Positions 32,890-45,560 of a stretch of DNA of 64,000 nucleotides are shown in pieces; position 1 is the stretch's first letter, and each line of letters opens with the position of its first letter. Origin of the DNA: Pezicula radicicola (lineage: Eukaryota > Ascomycota > Leotiomycetes > Helotiales > Dermateaceae). The DNA is taken from contig PDUO01000002.1 of assembly GCA_003008705.1 (NCBI GenBank), forward strand, positions 2,002,898 to 2,066,897, read 5' to 3'. The notes beneath the pieces are model-generated. The model saw nothing but the letters and a program-made list of their open reading frames with translations. It made no database searches and was not told where the DNA came from. The position numbers and the translations under genes were made by a program.

Positions 32890-34551
32890 TCAATCGTCGA
32901 ATATGCCTCGGACCTGTACAATTAGCCTGCAAACACATAAGATGATATGTAGGATTACCTGTGACAACCCTTGAGTTGGAGCGATACGTGGGGTAGGATT
33001 ATCATGCGTTGATCCGCCATTGGATTTCCCGCGGCCATTGATACTTTGACTCTGCTTCTCACTTGCCTGTAGTCGAGGACCTGAGTTTGCAGCCTTGATG
33101 ATCTTACTCAGCTTGCCTGGTCACAATTCATTATTCAGAAAAACTTACCGCATCGTCCCACAACAGCATCTCTTGATCTTCCTCGTCGTCGTATGTAACT
33201 GGGTCCCATCGTCTATCCTCATCCTCTTCCGGCAAGAAAAGGGCATTCGACTGAATGCTTGGCTGGGGAGGTGGCGGTGATGGCCTAGAGGCGTTTCGAG
33301 AGAAACTTGGTCCCGCACGGGCTGGTGGAGGCGGCATTTCAGCACTCTTGCCACTTCTCCTCGAACTCGTTGCTGCTTCCAATGCAGGTGGCTGTCTTGA
33401 GACCGGTCTGTTAGATGCACGGGCCGCGGGAACTGGTGTTGCTGAGGCTCCTCTTGAATCACCAATGGTCATGAGGATGAATTCGCTGGCGATACCTTCG
33501 TCGCTATATGTTAGCTGTAGTGGGTTCGAAGGCCGGGAGTAGCGTGCATGGACAACTGTGTGGTTCGTTCCGGCATGGGTGATAATGGACTTGAAATCCT
33601 TGACGCTGGTGACGAGGTGAAGCTTTTCTTCAACAGAGAATTCAGTGAACTCCTGGGTGTCTATAGCAATGGTGGTATGGAGTGGTTGTTTCAATATCTC
33701 TGCGCCACCGTCAGTATAAGTCGTTTGAAATATGGGGATTGCCATACCATTGCCAGACATAACCTTTTCTGTATAGCTTGTGAAGCTTACACGGCCATCT
33801 TCAGAGTAGATATCAAGCTGTTCCGTACCAGGTCCAAAATGATCGACGAACTCTCGGAGAGTTTTGGAGGATATCGACCATCGATTGTTGGCACTCTCCT
33901 TCACAAATATTGCATGTGATGCAGGGACAGACTCAAAAGTCAAGCGGTAGGTCTTTAAAACTCCTATAAAAATAAGCCAAGTGAGTACCCAGCAGATGTG
34001 AAGGGGATATTTATACCATGTCTGCAAACAATTTTGATAATGAAGCGACTCTTAGCGACACCTTCACCATCCTCCACGGAGACATCGCATCTTTCAATAG
34101 CCGTATCCTTTTCGGGATCTGCACTCCGGCCTTTGAAAACTGACAGCAAAGCCTGGGGAGGAATCATAAGATGAGCAAATGTGACAACTTGAGGCTGGCA
34201 TCTTGGACTCAAACCTTGTTGTAGATTTTGCAATTGAACTTCTCCCGCGATCTGCTGGGTGCGGGTGTGTACTGATATTTGGAAAAGAACCTGTTCCCAA
34301 CCAAGGTGAACGCAGCATATGCAGACTTGGAGGAATTGAGAGAATATAGAAGGAGCTACTGATACAACTTTAGTATCATTATCATTATCATCCTCATCAT
34401 CACATCAAGGAATGAAACAGGAAACAGGCTCGCGCACTTTGTCATGAGCTGCCTCTATGGAGACACTTTCTGAAAACTTTCCAAGGCATACAAGGGCATC
34501 ATGGAGCCGTCCTAGGGACTCTGGACTGAGCGTGAAGCTCAAGATGGCCAT
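32890..34551 (-). CDS. RAD9: DNA-damage checkpoint clamp subunit Rad9
   Basis: Minus-strand exons 34438..34551, 34215..34355, 34017..34152, 33149..33963, 32959..33102 and 32890..32913 give 457 residues. Rad9 forms the 9-1-1 clamp with Rad1 and Hus1 on damaged DNA and signals to the ATR-type kinase. Exon 1 is the PCNA-like start (MAILSFTLSPESLGRLHDAL), exon 2 has SLNSSKSAYAAFTLVGNRFF and REKFNCKIYNK, exon 3 IIKIVCRHG, exon 4 VLKTYRLTFE. From about residue 285 the tail is disordered and Pro/Ser-rich (EMPPPPARAGPSFSRNASR), the region phosphorylated in other species. The final 24-nt exon encodes the conserved end VRGIFDD. The acceptor of exon 5 (GTAAG) is unusual and was chosen because the upstream CCAG gives an immediate stop. 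Confidence 0.88.
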
Positions 34552-34937
34552 TATGGACCGACAGGATGATAAATGTAGTTCTAGAAGCCTTCGTTTTGAT
34601 ACATTTCAAGGGACTCGGAGTATATATTCCGTGATGTGGTTGTGTTGATGTACTATGTAAGGTACAGTACAGTGGGTAGATGCTGTAAAGTCCTGTAAAG
34701 TTGTTCGCGTCGCGCTCCGCAGAATGACGCGCCTGGTGCCTTGATTATTTCCGTGCCCGCCCCTCAACTTCCAACTTCCAACTTCCAACTTCCAACCTCC
34801 TCCAACTCCAATCTACTACTATCATCCTGCACTCTCCAGGCAGCATCCCTATCACTCTATGCAAATCTTGGAAAGACAAAAACACAGAATTCCCTACGAA
34901 TCTTACGCATTTCAGCTTCTTTTCTTTCTACTAGATC
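34552..34937. promoter_or_regulatory. Shared divergent promoter region, RAD9 / F-box gene
   Basis: 386 bp between start codons. It carries a GTACAGTACAG motif near 34662 and a run of AACTTCC units at about 34767-34796. Confidence 0.5.
34767..34796 (+). repeat. AACTTCC short tandem repeat
   Basis: Four consecutive AACTTCC units and a degenerate fifth (AACCTCC), 140-170 bp upstream of the F-box gene start, within a pyrimidine-rich leader. Confidence 0.7.
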
Positions 34938-36721
34938 ATGGGGAAACTTCCGCCAGAACTTCTCCTCCTCCTCTGCGAAACTCTGGGTCAGCAAGGAGAT
35001 GTCCGCACACTCCACAATTGTGCTCTGACTGGCAAAGATTTTGTCGAACATGCTTTATTATGGCTGTACCGGTAAGGTTTTTGGTGGCGCTCTTCTTGTC
35101 TATGTCAATTTCTAATATATATGTTTGCAGAATTCCTAGGTCCAAAGTGATTGCCAGCGAAGGCAACGAGGCCGAGGTACAATTTGCCAACGATAGTATG
35201 GTAGAGCGCATTGCACAGCACAAGCAGAGGTCGTCCAATTGGGCAATACAATGGAAATCCATCATCCGCTCTTCCCTCGGGAGCACTGCCTATCCATACT
35301 GCCTTTACATCCGCTCTCTTGACCTCGGAGACCTGGCTGAACTTTTTGAAGATCCTACGGTTCGGGAAATAGCCATGAATGACTTCTTTGAAGGAGATAT
35401 GGCAACGTTTTACAAAGTCGTAGGCCCGCCACTGAACAGAAAGACTAGGGCTGGCAAGGTTCCTGCTGCTAGGCTCAACGTCTCAGCCATCATCGACCTT
35501 GTTGGAGAATCTATCACAAACTATGTCAGTCAGGCCGCAGACCGTAATCACAGCAGTGTTGCTCTTGAAGAGCTCAAGGGATCAAGAGAAACTCTTCCTG
35601 CGAGTGTATTCCCACGATGGGCTGGTCGGCTACCACGTCTTCGATCAATGACTTTGTGGGACGGTGCTGTTTTGGATGGAAGCGTTGCCAAAGCTATTGC
35701 TGAAAATTGCCCTGATTTTGACGACCTAACTTTCTATCTCTGTATGCCTCGACCAACGCCCCAAGACACAGATGGTGAACTCGCGTCCTTCTTCAGCGGC
35801 TTGAAATCTAATACCCTGAGGTCATTAAATGTTATACGTTCCAGTAGCATTGGTCCCGAGACCCTTCTATCACTAAATAACCATGCTAGCTCTTTGAGAT
35901 TCCTTCAGATGGGAGCTTTGAGCGTAGATGCTGTCAAAGCCCTCCCACTCCTCAAAGACTGTACGGCGCTTGAAACTATTGGCTTGGCCGATGCTGATGG
36001 ATCCATAAACTTGGAAGCCAACCAAAACGATGTCTTCCTCGAGATAGTATCCTGGTTGGGCAGTTGTGATAACCTTCAAACTCTCTCATTGCAGAATTTT
36101 CAGAGCGGGCCAGCAATCTTGACACCTCTATGCCTCCGAAATAATATTCGTCTCAGAAGTCTGTCAGTCGATTGTTACACGCTAGTTGGCAGTCAAGAAT
36201 TCCACAAGGCAATATCTCACCAAACTAGCCTTGAATCTTTAGATTTAAAAGCCGATGCTGAAGGGGCTTTTCGAGATGACATAGACACCCTTATCTCTTC
36301 CATTTGCCAATTGACCAAACTCACATATCTACGGCTAATAGGCACTTCGGATTATTTTTCTTCTCCCGAGATCCAAGGCCTTGCATCGGAATTAAGACAA
36401 CTGGAGGAGTTTCACTTCGGTGGCTACATGGTTGATGACAGTGTTCTGGACGCCATCGCAGGTCTTCATCATTTAAAGGTCCTCAACGTCACAGCAGTCA
36501 CTGCTCTCACATTTGATGGTCTTCTTAATTACATCTCACAACTCCAAGAATCCAATCAAGGTTTGCAGCTAGCAATCATGAGCCAAGCTCTGGAGCACAA
36601 CCTCAGTACAGAGGAGTTGGGAGTCCTGAGAAAGTCCATTTCAGAGAAAGTAGATGGGAAGTTAGACTTCATTCTGTTTAGGGAAGCTGAGTCCGAATTT
36701 GAAGGGTCAGACTCTGATTAG
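34938..36721 (+). CDS. F-box / leucine-rich-repeat-like protein
   Basis: Exons 34938..35071 and 35131..36721 (59-nt intron) give 574 residues. The N-terminus is F-box-like: MGKLPPELLLLLCETLGQQG, then CALTGKDFVEHALLWLYR. From about residue 190 there are irregular leucine-rich repeats: LPRLRSMTLWDGAVLD, SNTLRSLNVIRSSSI, CDNLQTLSLQNF, TKLTYLRLIGTS, LHHLKVLNVTAVTAL. The tail is acidic (EAESEFEGSDSD). Such proteins usually present substrates to SCF ubiquitin ligases, with the repeats choosing the target; the target is unknown here. An ATG-containing frame upstream (34859) is open through the intron but does not encode the F-box. Confidence 0.8.
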
Positions 36722-39038
36722 GCGGAGTTAACAATAGCAAAATAATTGAATTGGAATGGTGCGGCATGGTATTGATACACATGAAGGACACGAAGTCGAA
36801 GGTTGAAAATTCATGACGTGGCTGAAGCAGCCCTTTGAGTAAGAGTAGCTTGACATCTTTGTTGATAAAACTTGTAATGTGTTTGAAAAGAAAGAAAATT
36901 CTGAGTACTATTTAGTAGTCCAACCGCTTTTTGAATGATAAGGATAACATTTCGCTAGCGCTGATATTGGACACTAAGGTACTCGAAGATGTTGGATGTT
37001 GTTTCACATCTGGCAGCCAGCTGTATGTAATACAAGTTTTGTGCTAGCTCAATAACCCCAAATCCTTGCAGTAATGGTCAAATGCCCATCTGTGAATGCC
37101 TTTTGTGCCTATACCTTTAAGAAGGTTCTTGCACTTCATAGGTGCCTATGTAAACAAACCCCCATCATATGACCCCCAACTCCTCTCAAGACTACATAAA
37201 TCCCAATAATAAAATTCCTTTCATCGCTAAACCGAGAGCTAGCACCTGTAAGGACAGTCGAGCCCACACAGTTGCTAACTCAACTAACAACACCCCACTG
37301 CCCTGGTTGTAAAAGCAAAACTCTTAAAAGAGTTCCGCACCTAAGAGGTTGCCGCCAAATACAAAAAATTCAGCTCGCCTGGTTTCTGTGTCCTATGGGG
37401 CCCAGTTTTTGTTGTTTTGGATTCTATCTTCTGCTTTTTTTTAAGGAGGGGCAGGAGTATTTTGGAGTTGGGGGGCGCTCGTTGGGATAGCTGTTGATAC
37501 GGTTTTTGTTCTTATGAAAAAGGAATAAAAGTTAAGCGAGGTGGTTTGGTGATTTGCTGATTTGCTGATGTAGGTGAACTTGGTGGGTGCCAGTAGTTTA
37601 GCTAACACTTAGCGTCTTCTATAGAAGTGTAAGTGGCATAAGGCATTAGAGTCGAGAATCTAAAGCTCACTCTCTATTACATTCTGTTGAGCAGTAAAGT
37701 ATGGTCTGGAATAATCCTGTGGCTACACTTACTTTGTCTCTATGTCATAGAAGTCTACAAATAAAACCTATACAGGGTTCTTAGCTCTTCACAGAATACA
37801 GATAAAACAGAGTTGCTGCCCCAAAGATGACCTTCTATACATTCAACTAAAATACAGTTAAGGTTAGGATTGCTACTTAGAATCTAGTTTACCTCAGCTG
37901 AACAAACTAAGCAAAAAAGAAGTATTCTTTTAATCGTGTTGATTTATTCTCCTTGGTTTATTGGCCGCCCTTAGGATATTGCTTTACCTTGTTTATAAAA
38001 GATATGTATTGTATTAGGAATATGTTTAGGGAACATAATTAATGGAATTGCCTTTTCCTTCGAAGTAAAAACATAGTAAGAGTAAAAGTTAGATATACAC
38101 ATACCTAATAGGAGACACATATAATCTCTTATAGCCTAATATAGTCTTTATCTATAAACGTAATTGAGTAAAGAGGCCTGAAATTCCCACATTGGATATA
38201 TACTTGTTAGGAGATATGGTGCACATTGCTACCGAAGTGAGGTAATTTGCTGACTAAAGCCAGCCTTGGGAATTGACAAGTACATTTTTCCAAGCTTGAA
38301 TATATGAAATAGTGAATACGGGGGTTAAGTCATCCGTGTAATCTACCTAATGAGACTACGTTCCTGGGTGTCAGGTTGAAAAGACTTGGCAAATAGAGCT
38401 ATTAAAAAGCTTGAAAGCATACAAAGCATTAACCAAGTATCAAAAAAATAAGCAGCTGGAAATAGGAATTAGAATGATCGGAGATAATTCTGGAGTTAAA
38501 TCTCGAGAAGGCGGACTAGCTAAGGATACTTGCTTATTGCAACCTTGATGTTGCTTTTGAGTCTTGACCATAAATAGAGAACGTTGCTTGTATACAGTAC
38601 CAAGGTAGGAAGCGACAATAAACAACCTTGAAAATTCACGACACAAAAGCCTTGTAACATCTTGAATACTTTGCACACTCAATTACAATGACTTAGTAAA
38701 ATTTAGCACTTGGTTGATTTATATAGGTCAAATAGTGGGTGTGATGAGAGTGAAAGGTGAAACGGCGACTACTACTAGATGGAAACCTACCTGCTTATTG
38801 ATGAAGGCTCCAATCTCAATTTATGAAAGTACGTCTTTTTGTGAATAAAGTAACTCCCCTAACTTCTTCGTCAACTTGTGATCCGAGGATTGTGGCGTTT
38901 CGACCCTTGACCCCACATCCAGCCTAGCGTCTAATGGCACGTCAAGCCACAAATACCTACGATATTGGCTCCAACACATCTTCAGCAACCTCACCCTCAC
39001 CCCGCTCAATACACAACGTCTCCCGCAAATCCGTTAAG
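36722..39038. other. Intergenic, 2.3 kb, AT-rich
   Basis: No gene was recognised on either strand. 37,500-38,700 is clearly AT-rich with many stops in all frames, as in old RIP-affected DNA, but no element could be named. The right part holds the calcineurin B promoter and a possible in-frame leader from 38934. Confidence 0.5.
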
Positions 39039-39801
39039 ATGGGAAACACCAGCAGCGCCGTGTTGGAGAACATTGTTCAAGGCTCAAACTGTACGGAGTC
39101 CCAGTCTTGCTTCGCTGGGCACATTGTGAATGCTGACCAAAGCCTCGTAGTCGATCGAGATGAAGTTGACCGATTGAGAAAGCGCTTCATGAAGTTGGAC
39201 AAGGTGCGCACACAAGCGTGGAAGGAGAGAGGGCCACCAACTAAAGGATTCTATCTAGGATAACTCTGGTACCATCGAGCGCGAAGAATTTCTCAGCCTC
39301 CCTCAGATATCCTCGAATCCCCTTGCGACAAGGTACTCACTCATCCTGCTTGTGGTTCTCTCCATGTAGCCTCTAACAAAAAGGAAATAGAATGATAGCG
39401 ATCTTTGATGAAGATGGAGGTGGAGATGTTGATTTCCAGGAGTTCGTTTCGGGTCTCAGCGCTTTCTCTAGTAAAGGCAACAAAGAACAAAAGTTACGGT
39501 TTGCATTCAAGGTCTACGATATCGACCGCGATGGATACATCAGCAATGGCGAGCTATTCATTGTGCTGAAGATGATGGTGGGCAGCAATCTAAAGGACCA
39601 GCAGTTGCAGCAGATTGTAGACAAGACGATCATGGAGGCGGATTTGGATCGGGATGGGAAGATCAGCTTTGAAGAATTCACGAAGATGGTGGAGAATACA
39701 GATGTTTCCATGAGCATGACTTTAGGTGCGTATTCTGATGCAACTCTGATGAAGGTCCTGAACACGAGTGACTTGACTGACATCGTTCAGATCAATTCTA
39801 A
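39039..39801 (+). CDS. CNB1: Calcineurin regulatory subunit B
   Basis: Exons 39039..39090, 39151..39203, 39259..39332, 39391..39725 and 39791..39801 give 174 residues, the exact family size. It is the Ca2+-binding subunit of calcineurin and activates the phosphatase subunit in Ca2+ signalling. The N-terminus [17 protein letters not shown] has the Gly2 myristoylation site. Four EF-hand loops are present: [36 protein letters not shown] and [12 protein letters not shown]. The last exon is only 11 nt and gives the conserved end MSMTLDQF. Unspliced reading would run 33 residues too far. Upstream in-frame ATG codons from 38934 exist, but a longer N-terminus would bury the myristoylation site, so 39039 is preferred. 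Confidence 0.95.
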
Positions 39802-40440
39802 TCTACCCTGGGCATGTTCAAAGAACGATCATAATTTCACGGCTGTTCTAGTGATGTTTTCTTTTAAAAGATCCAAGGTCAAGGGCGTCATACCTTATTG
39901 AGGGCTGGGGATAATCTCTATGATACAGGCTTATGCTGGCAGTCGATAACTTAAACTGCACCAATGAAATGGATTTACGACACTCTCCGCCTTTTAGAAT
40001 CATGTTAATCTAGTCATTTCTTAGAAAGTTGGGTTGCGGGTCAAAATAACCAACTTGAATTCGTAGGTAGGGACAGTGTACCTGCCCACAGAGACTGCTG
40101 AAGTTAGCAAAGGAATCGATGCTACACATGCCATAAATAATAGAGAGCTCCGTTGCCTCAGCGCAGGCTGAAATATTGTAACGGTACCCAGTTTGAGGAG
40201 GTGCTTCGAAGACCGACATTGAGGCCCAATGGGTCAACAGACAAACACCGAGACAAACACAAACACAAACACGAAATGCATTGCTTCAAGGAAGGCTAGC
40301 ATGCACGCCAGTCTCGCCACTTCAACCGATGCAGCAGCAGCAGTAGTTAAAGCCTCTTGCGTCGCTGCAGAGATTAAAAGGCACACATGCAGTAGTGGGA
40401 AAACGCTGGGAGTTGCGAGGTAGTACAGTACGTATTTACG

Positions 40441-40452
40441 TTAGGGTTAGGG
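40441..40452 (+). repeat. Two telomere-type TTAGGG units
   Basis: TTAGGGTTAGGG in intergenic DNA, right after a GTACAGTACGTA motif. Two units may be chance. Confidence 0.5.
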
Positions 40453-43400
40453 CTATGTACGGCAGCTGCCATTCCTGTCATTGAATTTTGCGCCCTATGC
40501 CGTTTTTGTCATTATTTTCCTGGTCAGAGTCTGATCAGAGCTTGATCGCACTCTTGATAAAGGCAACTTGCCGAAGGCGCCCTGAGCGTTCCAAAGCCGC
40601 CCAAAGCAAAGTGCTTCGGGCCTTTTCTCCACCATAAAAATCATTTAGTTCCAGTAGCTGATGGCGCTGCGATTTCTGCAACGACCGGTTTATTGTATCC
40701 GAAGCATTAATCATTGCGATCATTTCATTGAACTCAGTGCCTACTATACTGTCAGTGTTTGAACATCATCCCCGCTAGTATCTCAACTACCGGTTGGTGA
40801 CTGCTGAATGGCGCGTCTTAACCAATCACAATTATTTTTATTGCTCCACAAACACGATGAGCTGAATATTCCATTGCCCAATGAAAAGTCTTGGCAACAG
40901 CAGACAAGTTTTGCTGAAATCCCAATAGCCTTTTGCTTACGTTGTCCTTCCTGCATAAACTGCCTCATTCTCCTTTTTTTCCCCCATCGCCGTCTTCCAA
41001 GAGCCAACTACCGGCATCAATTCCTTCACTGCAGACAAAAGCAAAAAGTATTTTTATCGAGTAAGGCCGTGCCAAGACAGTAAGTGTATGGCTTGGCGTT
41101 GTTGTGTTGCCAAGTTCTATGGTCGGCCAACTTTGTGCTGGAGTGAGGCACAAGATGGCTTGGCAAGCCAAGCCGAGAAAGAATGTTAGGTACGATCGTA
41201 CGAAGTACAGTGTAGTGGCAATGGTGCCAAGATTATACTTTCCATGTGCCAAAGGATTTTGGCCCTAGGTGTCTTGTAAGGACTGCCAAGACCTATATCC
41301 GGGAATAATCAGGCTGGGGAAGAAAAAGTCATTGTGCATCAAGAAGGTCTAGACCACTGCAATCGATCGTTCAAGTAGAGTTCAGTTTGGGGATCAGTGG
41401 CGTACCAAGTAAATTTAGGTAGTTGGTAGTGTGTTTGTGTTTACTGAAGAAGATAGGCATGGTAGGACTAGAAAAGCGCATGCGGTTTGATGTTCATCAA
41501 GTGCAGACACGCAAAAAAGCGCGTGAGGAAAGTATAATCTGACGTGCCGGATGGTACAGTACGTCTCCAAAGGAATTACCCGTACTTACTGTATTGTCAA
41601 TTGAGAATTCTTGGCCTAAAAGGGAAGAACCTGGTAGCGCTACTACTTAAGATATCATTATTGCAGCAATTCTCCCGTGATTACGACAGCAAAAGTACGA
41701 TCCAACGATGAACGATCTTACTGCTGACCGAATAAGGCTACCGTGCGGGTAACTTTCCCATTCCAGAGACGATGGGATTTTTGGGCGTTGTGTTGTATCT
41801 AAGATCTAGGTTGACTTTTTGCCCCCCTCGCGTTTACCTATCATGCTACAAGTACGCCTCTTCATACTCACAGTAAGTAGTAAAGTATATTCAGATGTAC
41901 CGGTAGGGCCTGGGGGGAATATGGGGGATTGTTGGGCAACGATGATCCTGTATCTGTGGGACTTATGCCTTGTGGTGCCTCAGATTGGCCAGTTCTGAGC
42001 CTAAGCTTTTGCGTTAATTGGGTACAGTAGGTATAGTAGGAAAAGTACCAACCTAGTTACAATCCTCTTCCGCCTGTCAACTCGAGCCGATCAAAGTTGT
42101 AACTTTATTCTGAAGTAGGAAATCGATACGTTTCTTATGCTCTTCTCGTGCTAAACACCACAAAATTTTCAAATCCGATCCAAATTTGCCTTTGTCGATT
42201 TTCCTGATAGCACAGGCCGTGTTCGTACATCATCCTAGACTTGAGACAGGCGAATTCGAATTCGAGTACGATTCCTATTATTCCACTATTTCATACCGAG
42301 GAGCTGAAATCTATCGACAATAACTGGTGCCAAGCTATCGTGTTGGAAGAGATGGTATGGAGGTAAGCATCTCATACAGCGACTCGGAAGGCTCGTAAAG
42401 TCGGTTAAACGTTGGTGTAGGTTCGTCTTGAGTTCATTATGCCCAAGGTAGACCGGGTCTAGTGACTGACATCCGCGTGAAGCTTGCGGAAGACAAAAAA
42501 TCGGAGAACATGGCAGGCATTAGGTAGGAAGATAGATCGATGATCCTGTCGCATGGGCTGGACGATTGCGTGTTTCAAGGATCTGCAACTACGATCGTCC
42601 TTGGGGTGCTCCATGATCACAGTATCATGGGAAAGAGGAGTACAGATGTTGTTTCTTTCTTGGACTGTTTGAGTAATTATGTCAAGCATGAATATGCATG
42701 GATCTCCAATTAATAAGTATGGAGTTGATTAGGACTAAGTACGGAGTAAAGTAAGTGACTTCCGCCCTACACCTTATTGCGTATACCGGCATCTCCGGTT
42801 ACAGTACGTTCAATTAGAGTATTGAATTACCAGGTTTATGGGGAAGGTAAGTGGCCATTGATTCTTGGCATTATCATTCAAGCAAAGGCATATGAAACTT
42901 TCTACAGTAGAAGTTGGGATTAAAGGAGGGTTGTTTCAATTCAAGTATGGTAGCGAAACGGTTTAGGGGCCGTTGGACGAATGTTGGGAATGCTGGTTTT
43001 GTGGAGATTCGGAATGCTTCTTGGGGTCTTCCAGAAGGATTGGTTGATCTCTCTTGTCTGGCTAAGATTGGAAGAGGCCAGGAGATGGATGAGAGCCTCC
43101 AGAGGGTGTGCTTGAAAAAGGAGATGGCATTCAGGGTTTGAGACTTGGCAGGGCTGCACGGTTCAGCCGGGCGTCGCGCCGGTTTGACGATCGTGTATAC
43201 AAGTGAGGCGAGCAGCAAAAAGAAGCTCATACTGTACGAAAGGTACTCGACTTCACAAGGTCGTATTACCAGATAAGGATGCTTGAGAACGCATTTGGAG
43301 AAAGTTGCGAACAATGTCCTTCGCTTCGGCGCCCGTCGCTTGTAAAGAGGAGGAGTAAACGACTACAGAAATGATGACGACGAGGCTGGAATTTTGTTTG

Positions 43401-43857
43401 GGCATCAGTGCTTCGAAGCCTTTGCAACAAACCTGCCTGACCGACTCCTCTCATGCGCTGCAAGTTCTAACGGCGGCTACACCTGCGAGCGAGCGTGCCT
43501 GGCAGCTTTGCTTACGATGCATGGTATGAAGATCATAACCAGCCTTCATAACTTTAAGAGATCCGACATTTCCGGCTCTTGTTCGCTCCAGACGAACGTG
43601 CCGAAACACTGACATTATTATGAAAGGTACAACGTGGTCACCAAGGCACTACCCGGAAATTTGAACAGGAAGGTTTGGCTCTGTTGAAGGGGCAGTCCCT
43701 GTTGATCTTTGGGGGCGGGAGGGGACGACTTGCATGAGTCTCGATAAGGCTGGTGGTATTTGCTGGAGAAAAAATGGATAGGAGGGACAACCGATCTGCG
43801 ACCCCGTTCGGTCTTTGTTCTTCCTCAGTACTTTACTGTATTGTTTCAATCGGTGAT

Positions 43858-43881
43858 CCTGCCTGCCTGCCTGCCTGCCTG
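43858..43881 (+). repeat. TGCC microsatellite
   Basis: About five to six tandem TGCC units in intergenic DNA. Confidence 0.7.
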
Positions 43882-45560
43882 CATACTCCATACGGACGAA
43901 CTTGCGAGCCGCCAGACTCCGAGACACCGAATACCGCCGTGTATACTATTACGGGAAGAAGGTAATGACATGTAAAAGGACTGCTGCCAATTGTTTGCAG
44001 CTTTCTTCGTGCAAAATGTCAGGCCGTAGATTCATGCATGATAGCATGGGAAACACATCAGTCTCTGGAATTCTTTTTGGCATAAAGATAGAACTGGTGG
44101 CTTCCGAATTAGACTAGGTCGAGTGTCTGAGGCCCTAGACCTTGCTTTACGAACCATAGGTACAGTGCCGGGCTTTGAAACAACTGAGATTCGATGTGGC
44201 AGGTATGGAAGGCTGCCGAATGGGCCATTCGGGTTGGGCAAGCCGGTGGTGCAAAAAGTGAGGCTTAGGAGCCTTACTTACCTACTAGATCCGGTACTGC
44301 ACGGCAGCATTGGGCAGCTGACTCGTCAAGACATACGAGGCCTGTGTAGAAAGCGGAAATCATCGACATTATTATTTGTTGAGAAAGGTAAAGGCAGTGG
44401 AATAAGACCGCCACGCAGAAGGAATATATACATCAGCACAGATTCATTATATATAAGATAATTCTATATATACGGGGGACTGACAGGACTTCCAGTGGTC
44501 GCGGAAGACGCTTATTACCGAGTTCATAAGTGATGACATTAATTTTCCGTATGGAGACACACGAGAGCCACTGAACATCTTCGATATCGTGGCGCCTTGT
44601 GCAGATCCTTAGACCCCTGGGGGCCACAGCCTGACCAGGTTAGGCGGCCCAAGACCCTGCAGGGGATAATTTGACGACCCCTCGCCGACCTCACTCTTTC
44701 TTCACGAAAACGACATGGAACAGGCTTCTAATCCTTCTCCGCAACGAGAGGCCCAAGACCACCTGACCCTGCGTTGTTGGGCACAACGAAAAAAATAAAG
44801 GCCAGACATGCCAGATCACCCTCGCCGACGTTTCAGGGGCAATGGCTGAAAAGGAGCGCTGGAAGGGCTCGCTGTTCAGGGTTCGCCAGGCCCCTACGGG
44901 ACGCTCACTGCAGGCCTCTGTTCAGTGAGGAGACCTCTGTTGTTCAGCGGAAGAACGCCACTGGCGGCGGGTGATGGGATGCGGTGATACTGCATGTATT
45001 TGGTACGGTACGATACGGTTCTGTATGTCCTGTAAGTCGCAGGTCTCCTTTCTCGTCGTCCAGTATATCGTGATTGCCTCAAGGATACTAGGTACCTAGG
45101 TACGTGGGTACCTCTCCCTAGGAATCGACACGGGGGGGGACCACACCCATGGTGTCGCAATCGTCAGTACGAATCCAGCGATGTTGTACATCAAATCTCA
45201 AGGAATCACTGTATGTAACCTTACTTTCCAGCACAAGCTGACAAAACAACCTTACAACCTTACAGGCTATCTTGCCACAGAAGCATGTCATCCATTTAGC
45301 TGCGACCCAAGGCCATGGAAGCAGGTTCGGAAATATGCCGTAGCGCGCTGCTGGTGATGCTGGTGGATGCTGGTGGATGCTGGCGGAAAAAGCTGGTGTG
45401 TGCCATCCATCCCTATATTGCCTTTTCACCCCCCCCGTTGCTTTTTGCCTTTCTTTGTCTCTCACAGACTCTCTCTGCCTCTCGGTGCTTTTCGTCGACG
45501 ACATCTTGTGTTTTCTTATGACAGGACTAGGACCCCTTCCCATCTGTAGTTTCTAGTTTC

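Larger units (their letters stand above)
39802..45560. other. Large gene-poor region, first part
   Basis: No gene was recognised in 5.8 kb on either strand. Visible items: ACAAAC repeats near 40250; TTAGGGTTAGGG at 40441; several GTACAGTAC-type motifs (40433, 41554); a TGCC run near 43858; a more GC-rich patch at 44640-45000. Frames such as 42874-43314 (-) lack any family motif and overlap equally open frames on the other strand. Confidence 0.5.

Noticed and set aside
38934..39038. Longer calcineurin B N-terminus from an upstream in-frame codon
   Set aside because: It would place the MGNTSS myristoylation signal inside the protein, against the family rule.
42874..43314. Open frame of 146 codons on the minus strand
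   Set aside because: No domain or motif, no sensible splice neighbours, and equally long frames overlap on the plus strand.
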